64,000 nt of DNA from Prorocentrum cordatum (taxonomy: Eukaryota > Sar > Dinophyceae > Prorocentrales > Prorocentraceae). The notes beneath the pieces are model-generated. The model was not told the origin of the DNA and did not search any database. It worked only from the letters and a program-made list of their open reading frames with translations. This document shows positions 38,455 through 47,334 of the stretch, in pieces. The stretch is from assembly GCA_963575745.1 (NCBI GenBank), contig CAUYUJ010006558.1, forward strand, positions 247,501 through 311,500, read 5' to 3'. The translations under genes were made by a program, and so were the position numbers. Positions within the stretch are counted from its first letter, which is position 1. Every line of letters starts with the position of its first letter.

Positions 38455-39706
38455 TCATGTGTCGGAGGGCGTAATACCACTTGGTGAAATACCTGTCACA
38501 TCGGCGCTCTGAGCCTGTTTCCATGATCCATCAGATCCCCCTGCAGGTGCCCCCGCATGACACGCGCCCATCATGAGCACATGTGAGAACACGACCTCCT
38601 GATGCGGAGGCGGATCGGGGCACTGCAGGTTGTAGGGGGTATCTGGAAGAAAAAAGCACACACAATTCTTCAAGGATGATGCTCCGTTGCGGATATCGTA
38701 CAGATCATCAATTTCAACACTCGGTAACGGCTGATTGTCGCCCCGCAAATATAAAGGATTTATCCATACCTGTCCCACGCGATTGAACTGACAAGTATGG
38801 CTGGGCAGGATTCCGATCAACTGGATGATGCGGGTAGGAGGAATCCTGCCATTCCGGCCCGCTGTCATGACAATGTCGTTAGCCGGGCGCCAGATCGGAA
38901 TGTTGTCCCGGACCAGGTTCTTCAGGCTGACCATGACCAGGACCCCCGACCCGACGCGTAGGCCGGACTGAATCCGGTTGTCACCAGGAAAGTATGGGCA
39001 GCCATGTGCAAACTGTCTGATAATCCAATACTAAGAATACTCGGTATATTCTCCCATTGAGATCCACGAATGAAATAATAGGGTGCCCCAGGAGCGGACA
39101 GGTCCGTAATCCTCATATATATATTATATTTAATGACCCAGGGCACTTCATACCAGGACTGCTGTGTCCATTACTTGGACGGATGCAGTATGCGTCGTAA
39201 TTCATGCCAGAATACTTCATCTGATTGATCTGCAGCCTAGTCTTTTTCATTCCAGACTCATCTACCATGCCAATAAGTTCTAAGACAGCATGCGCCTGGC
39301 ACGCCCAGTGCTGGCTCTTGAGCACGTGGCGTACCGTGCCCAGGTGCTTGGGGTGGTGTCTCTCGTGTCCTTCTGCAGGCCATGTGTTGAGTAGCTGTGT
39401 CAACTCTGCCCACCCGTCGCACTCGTCATACGTCGTCACTTCACGAATGAATCTGTCCGACAAATGGCCTCTATGAAACGGCTTGTGACGGAGGGCAGTT
39501 GTCAACCACTCAGAAACCTGACGTTGATCGTCGTACTTGAACTTCGGCCTGCGAACATTCTCTGACCTGAGGATGTTCTCCAAATAGTCCCTTACAGAGT
39601 CAAACGTAAGTGCTGGGCGTGTCCGCAGGATGTTGCGCACTATTTGGCGCGTATGCGCACCTTGACCAGCATGGACAACAGTGTCCATGACGTTGTACTG
39701 CACCAC
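38455..39706 (-). pseudogene. RNA 2'-phosphotransferase (Tpt1/KptA)-like domain, frameshifted
   Basis: Tpt1/KptA enzymes remove a splice-junction 2'-phosphate from RNA using NAD+. The fold's motifs appear in order across three frames. Frame 1 (39113-39706): WLTTALRHK with the Arg-His pair (39485-39490), DGWAELTQLL, KTRLQINQ and CIRPSNGHSS, matching IRAxQGHS. Frame 2 (38922-39146): DLSAPGAPYYFIRGSQWENI, where the HGT motif is degenerate (RGS), then SIGL. Frame 3 (38455-38934): PIWRPANDIVMTAGRNGRIPP, matching FxRSxNGVxLTxG. The 1-to-2 shift falls in a TA-rich run (39115-39135); the 2-to-3 shift is near 38935. Activity is not expected. Confidence 0.75.
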
Positions 39707-39721
39707 GATGCATCGTTCAGA

Positions 39722-40420
39722 TCAATCGTCAATCCGCGGATGATACGCAGGATTGATCTTCAAGCGGCTGGAAGTGCGCATCCTGCCCCAGAGCTCTTTG
39801 CATTCCGGCGGCACCTCCAGCGCGGGGGCAGGTTGCCCCGCTGAACGTTGAGCAGGTTGCCCCGCGGAACTCTGAGCAGGTTGCCCCGCTGAACGTGGGG
39901 CAGCCTTTGGCGCGGCAGGCGCTGCTGCGCTCGCTGCCGACGCGGTAGCGCCAACAGATCCTCTGGGCGTCCTTGGAGTTCCTTGCGGGGTACTGATATC
40001 GAAGTGCTGGTGCTTCTTCCCCTTGGTGTTGTAGGACTCGGCAGCCTTATCCCTGGGCGCTGCTCCTGGCACCTTTGGCGTGGTAGCAAGGGGCTTCCCA
40101 GTGCGTTGCGTGGAGGAACCACCCCTTTCCCTTCCTTCCAAGTTGGGCGCCCATCCTGTCCTGTGCGTCCGACCTGGTGTAGGGCCGTGACGTGGCACAG
40201 GCTCTCTTGGAGTAGGTGTACTGGTGCCCTGAAATGTGGCTGCTGCGGCGGCCACTGCTAGTCCTCTGGAATGTCGTTGATCAGCAGGTTGCCCCGCATG
40301 TCGCTGCTGCTTGCTGTCCCCAGGGCTGGGATCATCTGGGCCCTTCCTCTTCTTTTTCTTGAGCTCAAGATGATCAGGACCAAGAGATTGGGCTTGATGA
40401 GTCAGAAGACGAGGAAACAT
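39722..40420 (-). pseudogene. Basic Pro/Ala/Ser-rich polyprotein segment
   Basis: A 232-codon low-complexity basic frame (LELKKKKRKG, many TP and RTG). It ends in three direct 24-bp repeats reading SAGQPAQ (hairpins at 39828, 39852 and 39876). It is in phase with the Tpt1-like frame below, separated by one TGA at 39722-39724. No fold recognised. Confidence 0.55.
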
Positions 40421-40808
40421 CGGTCATCTCTGGCTTCGGCTGGAGAGTTGCGTTTGCCGCAGCTCCTGCCGGCGCCCCAGATGCATATCGCATAGGACCC
40501 TGGTCATGATTCAGATCGGTACCACCTGGCCCCCTGAAGCCCGTAATATTAATATGTACATTGTGTTTATGTGCACCATGTGCAACTACGTACTTATCGG
40601 CGTTCCGTCTTTCGACGATGCGTGTCTTTATCCAGCCAATAGACTGAGCACGATAAACAGTCTGCCTCCCAGGAGATAGATCCATCTCTTGTGATTGCGT
40701 CCTCGGGGTCGATCGGAGCACCCGCATCACCCGCAATGTCCGTAATACCCGAGTCGCTTGGCTCACCGCAGTCAGGGGCAGCGTCCGTGGATCAACTTTT
40801 TCAGCCAT
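40374..40808 (-). pseudogene. Unrecognised polyprotein segment
   Basis: A 144-codon frame with TVYRAQSIGWIKTRIVERR and a His-rich strand (HGAHKHNVHINITGF), ending in an acidic Ser run. It shifts frame into the basic segment near 40380-40420. No family recognised. Confidence 0.4.
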
Positions 40809-42109
40809 TTCATCATCTTCATATTCGCCAGCTTCTTGCTGGTTTCTTCTGATTTATGATCGGCAGGTTTCCCCGCGTGCCACTCGCGATTGAACTGAGC
40901 TATCTCTCCACGAAAGGCGGGGTCGTAATCGTTCTCCGTCAGCCGTTCATGGCATGACGCAATGTTGGGGTCAGCACAGTGACCCCGACCATCTCCATGA
41001 GACCAAACCCACGGTATTATTTTGAAATTCGGGCTTCTTGACGGGCGTCTCATGGGGCAGCCGAGCCTGTGATCAGCATAACTGGGGCATGTACAGCAAA
41101 CGCCTACGTAGAGCTTTCGATCCTCGATGATGGCCCTTCTGAGATCGCGCTTGGCCATCCTTCCCTGCGATTTGGTATGTCCCGCCTTGGCACGGATGAG
41201 ATTGCCTGCACCATCTCGCTTGCGCTGACGAAGAGAATGCCAGTGCCGGATCTGATGCCCGCTACAACGCATTCCCAACCAGTATTCCATCTGGTTTGCG
41301 GGTCTGCGCTGACGAGCCAATCCAGCTTCAGTGTAGCCTTTCAAACGCTGTACTTCACCTCCTGGATATTCTCCTCCCCGATGTTGGTCATCTGGAGGCG
41401 GGTTTTCCCGCAGACGGTCCTTCCTTGGGGGGGCGTGCGCTCTCGTCGCCTGCCACGGCGGGCCCCTTCTGGCCCCCGCATCAGGGGGATGAGGACGCTG
41501 ACCGCCGCTCGAACGAGCGCCGCTAGAGCGGGCTCGCGCACGATCTGGAGAGGGGCTGGGGGCTTGACCGCGAAGCACCACGCGGTCATCGTCTCCCTTT
41601 TCGTCCTCCTCGCTCGTTGGGGAGAGACTTGGATCGTCGCGATATCTCTTCCTCATCAAGGGTAGGCGGCTCGGCGATCGTCTCGGGCTGCTGGCGGACC
41701 GATCAGACGCAACAGAAGTATACTGACATTCTTCATTATGCCCAAGCTCACATTGGACACGCTCAGATAGACCACCAGCGTCACGCGGGTTTCCCCGCAA
41801 TGGATCATCATCGATTAATTCCGCGTTTGTCGGATTTCCAATCACCCGATGATACAACCTTGCATGTATTTCCTCACCTGCTGCAGGAACGGTAGAATCT
41901 GAGTCCGCGGGTGTCCCCGCCATGCCGAAATCACCCTCGGCGGGCGCGTGGAAGTTCTCGACGAACTCACTATCTGCAGGTTGCCCCGCGATGGGTACAC
42001 TCAGCCACTCTGCCATGTCGATGTCGTTGTGGCCAGTGAACACCTCCTCGAACAGCTCGTCGGCATAGTTATCGAGGGCCACGCTGCCACTTAGATACCT
42101 GGCAGCCAC
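40772..42109 (-). CDS. Hypothetical Cys/His-containing protein of the element
   Basis: 445 codons without a stop, the longest intact frame of the minus-strand element. The N-terminus is acidic with AGQPA and AGTPA readings; the middle is Arg/Ser/Pro-rich and disordered. The C-terminal third has MEYWLGMRCSGHQIRHWHSL, CCTCPSYADHRLGCPMR and GHCADPNIASCH, whose Cys/His spacing suggests metal binding, and a basic tail (KMMKWLKKLIHGRC). I do not recognise a family. Its place between gag and the Tpt1-like segment suggests a nucleic-acid-binding polyprotein part. One hairpin (41785-41798) is read out of the AGxPA phase. Confidence 0.55.
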   Translation of the reverse strand: MAARYLSGSVALDNYADELFEEVFTGHNDIDMAEWLSVPIAGQPADSEFVENFHAPAEGDFGMAGTPADSDSTVPAAGEEIHARLYHRVIGNPTNAELIDDDPLRGNPRDAGGLSERVQCELGHNEECQYTSVASDRSASSPRRSPSRLPLMRKRYRDDPSLSPTSEEDEKGDDDRVVLRGQAPSPSPDRARARSSGARSSGGQRPHPPDAGARRGPPWQATRAHAPPRKDRLRENPPPDDQHRGGEYPGGEVQRLKGYTEAGLARQRRPANQMEYWLGMRCSGHQIRHWHSLRQRKRDGAGNLIRAKAGHTKSQGRMAKRDLRRAIIEDRKLYVGVCCTCPSYADHRLGCPMRRPSRSPNFKIIPWVWSHGDGRGHCADPNIASCHERLTENDYDPAFRGEIAQFNREWHAGKPADHKSEETSKKLANMKMMKWLKKLIHGRCP

Positions 42110-42687
42110 GAAATGAACAAATGTGGCTGAGCCGCCGGCAGGGTCGGCTAGAAGCGACTCCCAATCAACGTACTGTATGTCGGAGTCCGTTTGAGCCAGA
42201 TGTATTGACGGACCCCTGCCTCTTCCATCACCTTGGGGGCATTCGCGTCGGAAATGTTATGCGCTGTGACAGTGACATATGTCGCACTCCATGGTTTTAC
42301 CGTTGGCATCCCTTGGGTTTCCTCGTCGTCCTCTACCGATGCCTGACGTGCGCCTGCGGTTTCTGCCAATGCCTAGAAACAATTCCTCCTGCTGAGGTCC
42401 AGTATGCGACGCTAGGAGTGTTAGTATGCATCTACCATGTAGTCGCCGACGCTTCCTTTGCCTTTACTTCGGCCCTTGTCTTTCGAGTGCGCGTCGCACA
42501 ATGCGTCTTACTCTTCTGACTGGTTTCTTCATGAACCTCCGCCAACGACGATTGTGTTTTGATAGCCCAAAAATAACCATTGAGCTTGCTGCTCTTCCGT
42601 AAGGTATGTAGGCATATCAGAGTAATCCAAGGCGGTAGCTTCATCATCGGAAGACGCATCCGTATCGGTACCCGAGTCGAAGTCGGA
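42110..42687 (-). pseudogene. Gag C-terminal region, shifted
   Basis: Downstream of the gag stop, a frame reads SGTDTDASSDDEATALDYSD and LTEEQQAQWLFLGYQ, then Lys/Gly-rich KGRSKGKGSVGDYM, then VKPWSATYVTVTAHNISD. Acidic-then-basic order is usual for the tail of dinoflagellate copia Gag. Stops and shifts interrupt it; no CCHC knuckle was found. Confidence 0.55.
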
Positions 42688-43710
42688 CTAGGCGGGTTGC
42701 CCCGCTGAGCCCACTAGGGTCATAACTTGCATAGGGGAAGCCGCGTCGGGCGGTCCCCCAGATCTGGCCCAGGGGCCTTGCGACCCCGGAGCCGTTCCAC
42801 GATTCTGAGCCAACAATGTAGCGGTCTCAGTTGGCGGTGCACCGTCGTTCCAGACGTTGTTGGCAGGTTGCCCTGCGTTGGCCTCTGCGTGGAAAGTCTC
42901 GGTTCGGTGACCGCGGCTAAAGATGGCACCAATATTGCCAAGGGTCCTCTCAGCCATGTGAGCATATGACCTCATACGTTCAAGTGGAGCATCAAATTGT
43001 GGTTGGTCCCTCGGCACGTGGTGGTTCAGAGGCTGCAGGAGTTGTTGTGCACGCGACGTCCCCACTCCAAGAGCTCTGAATAGAAATGCTGCTAATATTT
43101 GGAAGTTGGGGATGTTGAAGCCGGCGGTTTCAGCTTCGTAGCGGGCTATTTCGAACCGTGCTAACGTCGGGTCGATACGTTCACCCGCGTGGACTCGAAA
43201 GTGAAAGTCAATGAGAGCCGTGCCAGAGTTGAGTTGGCGTTCCTCTTCTAGGTTCTCGAACTTCGCACTCGAGAGGAACATAATGTAGGTGGCGCTTTCA
43301 GTGTGGCGACCGCCTATATTGACGCCAAAATTGATGACTGCTGGGGGGGCTCTCGTGGCTACGGTCCGTGCGAGACCTCCCAAACCGCGCTGCAATGTGG
43401 CGGCCTGCTGGGAGGGCGTCATGTTGCCTGTGGTCACATTGACCCAGGCATGTACTTCGCGGACGGACTCGCGAAATGGTACTTGACCGGCAGGATCCCA
43501 ATTGGGGCCAGTCGTTCTAGTGTCGTCTCCGCCCCGCATATGTCCTACCGCACACCCAATAGCGGCCCATATGAGCATAAAGGAAGTACCCCCAATCCAA
43601 TGGCCTCGTAGGTCGTAGTCGGATGCAGTCGGTGGGGATTTGTGTTTTGTCGTCGTAAGTCTGCGTAAGGTTGAAGGCGGCAGTATATCGTATCTCATGC
43701 TTCCATGCAT
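42688..43710 (-). CDS. Gag-like capsid protein
   Basis: A 340-codon intact frame, the first coding region after the 5' LTR. One N-terminal hydrophobic stretch (MLIWAAIGCAVGH), then GNMTPSQQAATLQRGLGGLA, FRVHAGERIDPTLARFE, AAFLFRALGV and LLQPLNHHVPRDQPQFD: the all-helical Gag pattern of dinoflagellate copia elements (recognised by pattern, not search). The C-terminus is Gly/Pro-rich. The last residues before the stop are SAGQPA, read from the hairpin at 42692-42705. Two further hairpins lie within or near it. Confidence 0.75.
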   Translation of the reverse strand: MHGSMRYDILPPSTLRRLTTTKHKSPPTASDYDLRGHWIGGTSFMLIWAAIGCAVGHMRGGDDTRTTGPNWDPAGQVPFRESVREVHAWVNVTTGNMTPSQQAATLQRGLGGLARTVATRAPPAVINFGVNIGGRHTESATYIMFLSSAKFENLEEERQLNSGTALIDFHFRVHAGERIDPTLARFEIARYEAETAGFNIPNFQILAAFLFRALGVGTSRAQQLLQPLNHHVPRDQPQFDAPLERMRSYAHMAERTLGNIGAIFSRGHRTETFHAEANAGQPANNVWNDGAPPTETATLLAQNRGTAPGSQGPWARSGGPPDAASPMQVMTLVGSAGQPA

Positions 43711-43964
43711 TATGTCTTCGAAGATATTTCCACTTGGAGTAGGTGGGTGGACTTCAGGAGTGTAACAGCGCAGGGATGTAGGATGTTAGTAAGAGACCTC
43801 CGCTTGAACAGAGGTATCGCTGCAAGTTTCCTTGCGGTACTGCGCAGTTATATACATTCCTCCACGCAAATCCCACTGCACCCTGATGTTCCACCGTATC
43901 CGTAGTCCACCAGATAGTGCCGTGGATGGCGAGGAGTAGAGCCAGAACTGACCACCTTAGGCCA
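43711..43964 (-). other. 5' leader of the minus-strand element
   Basis: Untranslated region between primer-binding site and Gag; contains one perfect hairpin of the family (43822-43835, GCAAG/CTTGC arms) outside any coding frame. Confidence 0.6.
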
Positions 43965-43976
43965 GCTCCGCTACCA
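43965..43976 (-). promoter_or_regulatory. Primer-binding site, tRNA-iMet type
   Basis: On the minus strand TGGTAGCGGAGC directly follows the 5' LTR. It is identical to the primer-binding site of the intact plus-strand element, and fixes the polarity of this element. Confidence 0.88.
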
Positions 43977-44238
43977 AGTTTGAAGGGGGCTTGAAGGCCC
44001 AGCCAACAGCTTCGCCTCAGGCGAAGCCAAGCTCCCGCCCTGTCGTACCGTAGTTACGCTAGTCCCAGTATGCGAGGAGATGCCATCTCAAACAATAGGA
44101 AGATCCTTTTGGTCTCGATAGCGATTGTGTGCCTCGCAGTGAGGCACAGTCAAATTTGGGCGGCCGGCCGCTTGAGCCGACGCGGCCGCGGGCGCACGCT
44201 CGCTTCCACTCTTTACGCCCCTCAGCTCGCTTTAGAGT
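43977..44238 (-). repeat. 5' LTR of the minus-strand element (262 bp)
   Basis: Ungapped match to 29037-29298 at 239 of 262 positions. Element-strand ends are ACTCTAAAG and CTTCAAACT. Contains a near-palindromic GGCCGGCCGC patch. Confidence 0.9.
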
Positions 44239-44243
44239 GTGCC
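44239..44243 (-). repeat. Target-site duplication GTGCC, right
   Basis: Matches 29032-29036. Confidence 0.85.
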
Positions 44244-44289
44244 GGCATATTGCTTGCTGCGCGCAGGCCCATCATCCCTGTCAGTGCCT

Positions 44290-44640
44290 CTTTGAGCTTT
44301 CTTGGGCCGTCCTGACGGCCTCAGGGCAGCCCAAGAAGGCCCGTGGACAGCCCAGGACGGACCCAAGAGGGCATCAAGCTGGCCTCAAAGGGTATCTGGA
44401 GGGACTCAAGACGGCTTAAGAAAATCCTTATGGACGGCCCAAGGCGGTCCCAAGACGGCCACGAAGGCCCCGAGACGGCTCAAACGGGCCCCAAGACTGC
44501 CAAAGAGGGCCCGTCAAGACGGCCAACGAGGACCCCCAAGAGACCCGCAAGGCTGCCTCATGGGAGCCCAAGACAGCTCCAAGACAACCCAAATGAGGTC
44601 CACGAGGGCTCCTCGAGCAATGCAAACGAAATGTGTCAAC
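44290..44640. repeat. AAGACGGCCC-type degenerate repeats
   Basis: Loosely repeated AAGACGGCCxxAAGxGGCCC units, period about 18-21 bp. This is the reverse-complement counterpart of the CTTGGGGCC units at 46.4-47.1 kb and 54.1-54.9 kb. Confidence 0.65.
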
Positions 44641-44649
44641 TGTGACGGC

Positions 44650-44756
44650 TCTCCTCCTCCTCCTCCTGCTCCTCCTCCTCCTCCTCCTCCTCCTGCTCCT
44701 CCTCCTCCTCCTCCTCCTCCTGCTCCTCCTCCTCCTGCTCCTCCTTCTCTTCCTCG
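44650..44756. repeat. CTC/CTG triplet tract
   Basis: (CTC)n interrupted by CTG at regular points; homopolymer Leu, Pro or Ser frames only. Confidence 0.9.
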
Positions 44757-44906
44757 TCCGCCTCGAGGGGGGGGGGCGTGGGGGCCTCGCCGTGTCGCGT
44801 GCGCGGGGCGCGCGTCCAAGGGGGACTTTTGAGGGAGGGGGCCTGACCCTCCCCCCCACCCTATGGGGGGGAAGGATCAAGGGGACTGGCTCGGGGGGGG
44901 GGCTGA

Positions 44907-44987
44907 GATCATGGGCTTCCAGCCTGCCATCCTCCACAACGATGAGTTCCACCAAGTAAACATATCTCCCCGGAACTCCATCCCAGG
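44907..44987. repeat. 81-bp direct duplication, copy 1
   Basis: Starts GATCATGGGCTTCCAGCC and recurs 459 bp downstream. On the minus strand it reads YLVELIVVEDGRLEAHD in an open frame; on the plus strand MGFQPAILHNDEFHQV. Confidence 0.85.
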
Positions 44988-45365
44988 GCTCGGGGGGGGG
45001 GAACATCGAGCTGGAATCGGCGATGCATCACTGATAGATCGGCGATGGGCCCTCATAGCGAACCCGCACGCTTCTTTTTGATGCGGGCTATGGGGCCCCC
45101 AGCAGAGATCAGGGGGCGATTCGGGGTCGATGCGTTCCTCCCTGAGCCTATCCCCCTCTGACCCTCCCCCTGCCCTCCCTGCCTTTCTCCCGACGTACAG
45201 TCGGGGCGTTGACCCAAGGAACCCGAAATAAGGAACGAGGCCCCTTTTTCCCATCAGTTGAACTTCGATTTCCCATCGAAAACCTAAGGAACATCCAGGG
45301 CAAGCTGCGAAACAATTGAGGAACATGGAGCCCCTCCCCAACGAGAAGGGTTCCTTTCTGAGATC
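44988..45365. other. Spacer between the duplicated units
   Basis: No gene recognised; G-tract at 44992-45001. Confidence 0.4.
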
Positions 45366-45448
45366 GATCATGGGCTTCCAGCCTGCCATCCTCCACAACG
45401 ATGAGTTCCACCAAGTAAGCACACATCTCCCCGGAACTCCATTCCAGG
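45366..45448. repeat. 83-bp direct duplication, copy 2
   Basis: Same as 44907-44987 with a 2-bp insertion (GTAAGCACACATC versus GTAAACATATC) and one or two substitutions. Confidence 0.85.
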
Positions 45449-46439
45449 TAGATGCGCTGGCGCGGGTCCCCAGAGCTCCATCCCAGGCTATGCCCAGGCG
45501 CGGGCGAGGGCCCGATGATTAGGTATAGGACCTGTTGGGCGTGCTGCCTTGTGAACAGGAGATCGTGCACTGTAGCAAACATAGAATGCCATGTGCGTTC
45601 GCACGTTGGCTCAAGCCACACGGGCAGTAAAATATATGAAGATTGATTGTCATCTTCGACGGCCCGCTGCACCTACGAGACGTGCATCACTTCGTGTTCA
45701 GAGATATTGGTCTGCAGAGATTACGACTAAGTTCATTACCACACACACACGCACGTTGGATCAGACAGTCTATCTTACGAAGTTGGGTTTCAAAGATGTT
45801 GGTTTCACCCCAGACGACCCTTCTCTCTCGCTCTCTCAAGCAGTATTTCAAAGACATACCGCCTGGCTGGCGCCCACGCGCTTATCCTATTCGTGAATAC
45901 AGAGAAGCGGGGAACAGTCTCTTCAAGAGGAGAAGTAAGGGGAGCTACACACCCGACTTGAAGCCACCTCCATGCTGCAAAGGCCTCATGGACCATGGAA
46001 CTTCGAATTTGATTCCATTGCTCGCGCCATCCAGAGCGTCTCAATGGCAATTTCCACCGCTCCTTTGGGTGCGCGACCATCCCATCTGCGTTCGGTCGCG
46101 AAATCATCGCGGCCCGGTTGGCACCGAAACCCCAAATTCGAAAAAACTGGATGCAGGCGGTGAGTCGTGACCCTGGTCACCACCGGAAGCCTCGCAGAGT
46201 TCCTCGCGCGCGTTGTATTCCTGGTGGCCACAAGTCTTCCCTCCCACCGAATGCCTCACTTGCAAGGTGCCGCATAGCGTCACTCCGCCCATTTGGGGAC
46301 ACCTCTCGCCTCAAACATTCCATGGCCCCGCGGATGGCTGGCTGGTCTGATTGGCGTCAGTAGTCGGTGCAGAACATCTTTTCGAATCACGCAGCTAAGA
46401 ATTCAGCGCTTGCACATGTTTTGTGACTTCAAGGATTTC
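45449..46439. other. Unassigned sequence
   Basis: No recognised gene. The longest frame (45643-46170, plus) shows no domain. Confidence 0.45.
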
Positions 46440-47110
46440 ACGACGAGCTCAGTGGGAGTCGCGGAGGAGTCCTCTAGGAGAGCCTCTTGGGGCGTCGTGG
46501 GTTTGGAAATCCTTGGCGCTCTCGTCGGCGGTCTTGGGGGCCTCTGGGAGGTCTCTTGGCGCTCTCTTGGAGGTTGGTGGAGGCTTCTTGGGCCGTCTGA
46601 GGCTCTCGTTGGCTGTCTTGGAGCTCTCTTGCCTGTGTCGCAAGCGTCCCGAGGCATCTTGAAATTCCTCTGGGGCGTTCTTGGAAGCCCAGGAGGGAAG
46701 TACCGGAGGTTTGTCGCGGATGCCTGGGTGCGATTAGATGCTCTTTGAGGCCGCCTTGATGGATGTCTGGCACCTCACGGGAGCGATTTCGGGCCCCCGT
46801 TGAGGGCGCATTGGGATTCGTGGGGCCTCTTGCGCGCTTTGTGGGGGCGTCGTGGGGCCTTTTTGCGTCGTGCTGGAGGCCTCGGCGGACCATCGGAGGC
46901 GAAAAAACAACAAGGCACAAATCACTGAGCCCCTACGGGTGTGTAACTGAGTGTTTTTGGCTTGTCGGTGTTTTCCTAAAAGACTGCCTGGGGTCCTTTG
47001 GGGCTGTCTTGAGAGTGGCATCCTAGGGCTTCTTGGGGCCTCTTGGGCTCTTTTTGGGTGCGTTGGGCCGTCTGGAGACCCCCTCTGTGAGCGTCTTGAG
47101 ACCATCTGAC
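46440..47110. repeat. CTTGGGGCCTCTTGG-type degenerate repeats
   Basis: About 670 bp of CTCTTGGGGC, GGTCTTGGGG and GGGGCCTC units, period near 18-22 bp, strongly diverged. Confidence 0.6.
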
Positions 47111-47334
47111 GCTGTCCAAGGTTCTAGCGGCGTATCAGCTGACGTGCTTGGCGCGAACGTAAAAAATCAGACGTATGGCAAGTTCCACGGTTTGGACCGA
47201 AGCACTTGAGCCAAAATGGCTACGAAGGAGTTCTCTTGGGGCGTCTTGGGGGGCTCTTGGCTCTTCTTGAGGCATCGCGGCGGAGGCCTCGTGGGGGCCG
47301 TTGTTGGGCCTCTTGGGGACTGTTCTGAAAACCT

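Larger units (their letters stand above)
31413..43835 (-). repeat. Dispersed 14-nt hairpin family GCRRG-TNNC-CYYGC
   Basis: About 29 copies, given by plus-strand start: 31413, 32060, 32724, 33522, 33989, 34757, 35385, 35577, 35844 (15 nt), 36205, 36964, 37021, 37078, 37582, 37609, 38210, 38393, 38543, 39828, 39852, 39876, 40284, 40863, 41785, 41907, 41976, 42692, 42863 and 43822. The 5-bp stem varies by compensatory change (GCAGG/CCTGC, GCGGG/CCCGC, GCAAG/CTTGC; some with one mismatch or wobble). The two middle loop bases are free. About 25 read Ala-Gly-X-Pro-Ala on the minus strand. No clear copies were noticed outside this element. Confidence 0.88.
29037..44238 (-). mobile_element. 15.2-kb decayed Ty1/copia element carrying Tpt1, RING and MTase-like cargo
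   Basis: Direct 262-bp LTRs (29037-29298 and 43977-44238) align without indels at 239 of 262 positions and are flanked by GTGCC. The primer-binding site TGGTAGCGGAGC follows the right (5') LTR directly on the minus strand. Order on the minus strand: gag, unknown Cys/His protein, unknown basic segment, Tpt1-like, RING-H2, retropepsin, methyltransferase-like fold B, methyltransferase-like fold A, zinc segment, integrase remnant, RT, RNase H. At least ten frame changes and several stops make it inactive. LTR ends are ACT...ACT on the element strand rather than TG...CA, which is atypical. About 29 short hairpins are dispersed through it. Confidence 0.92.
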
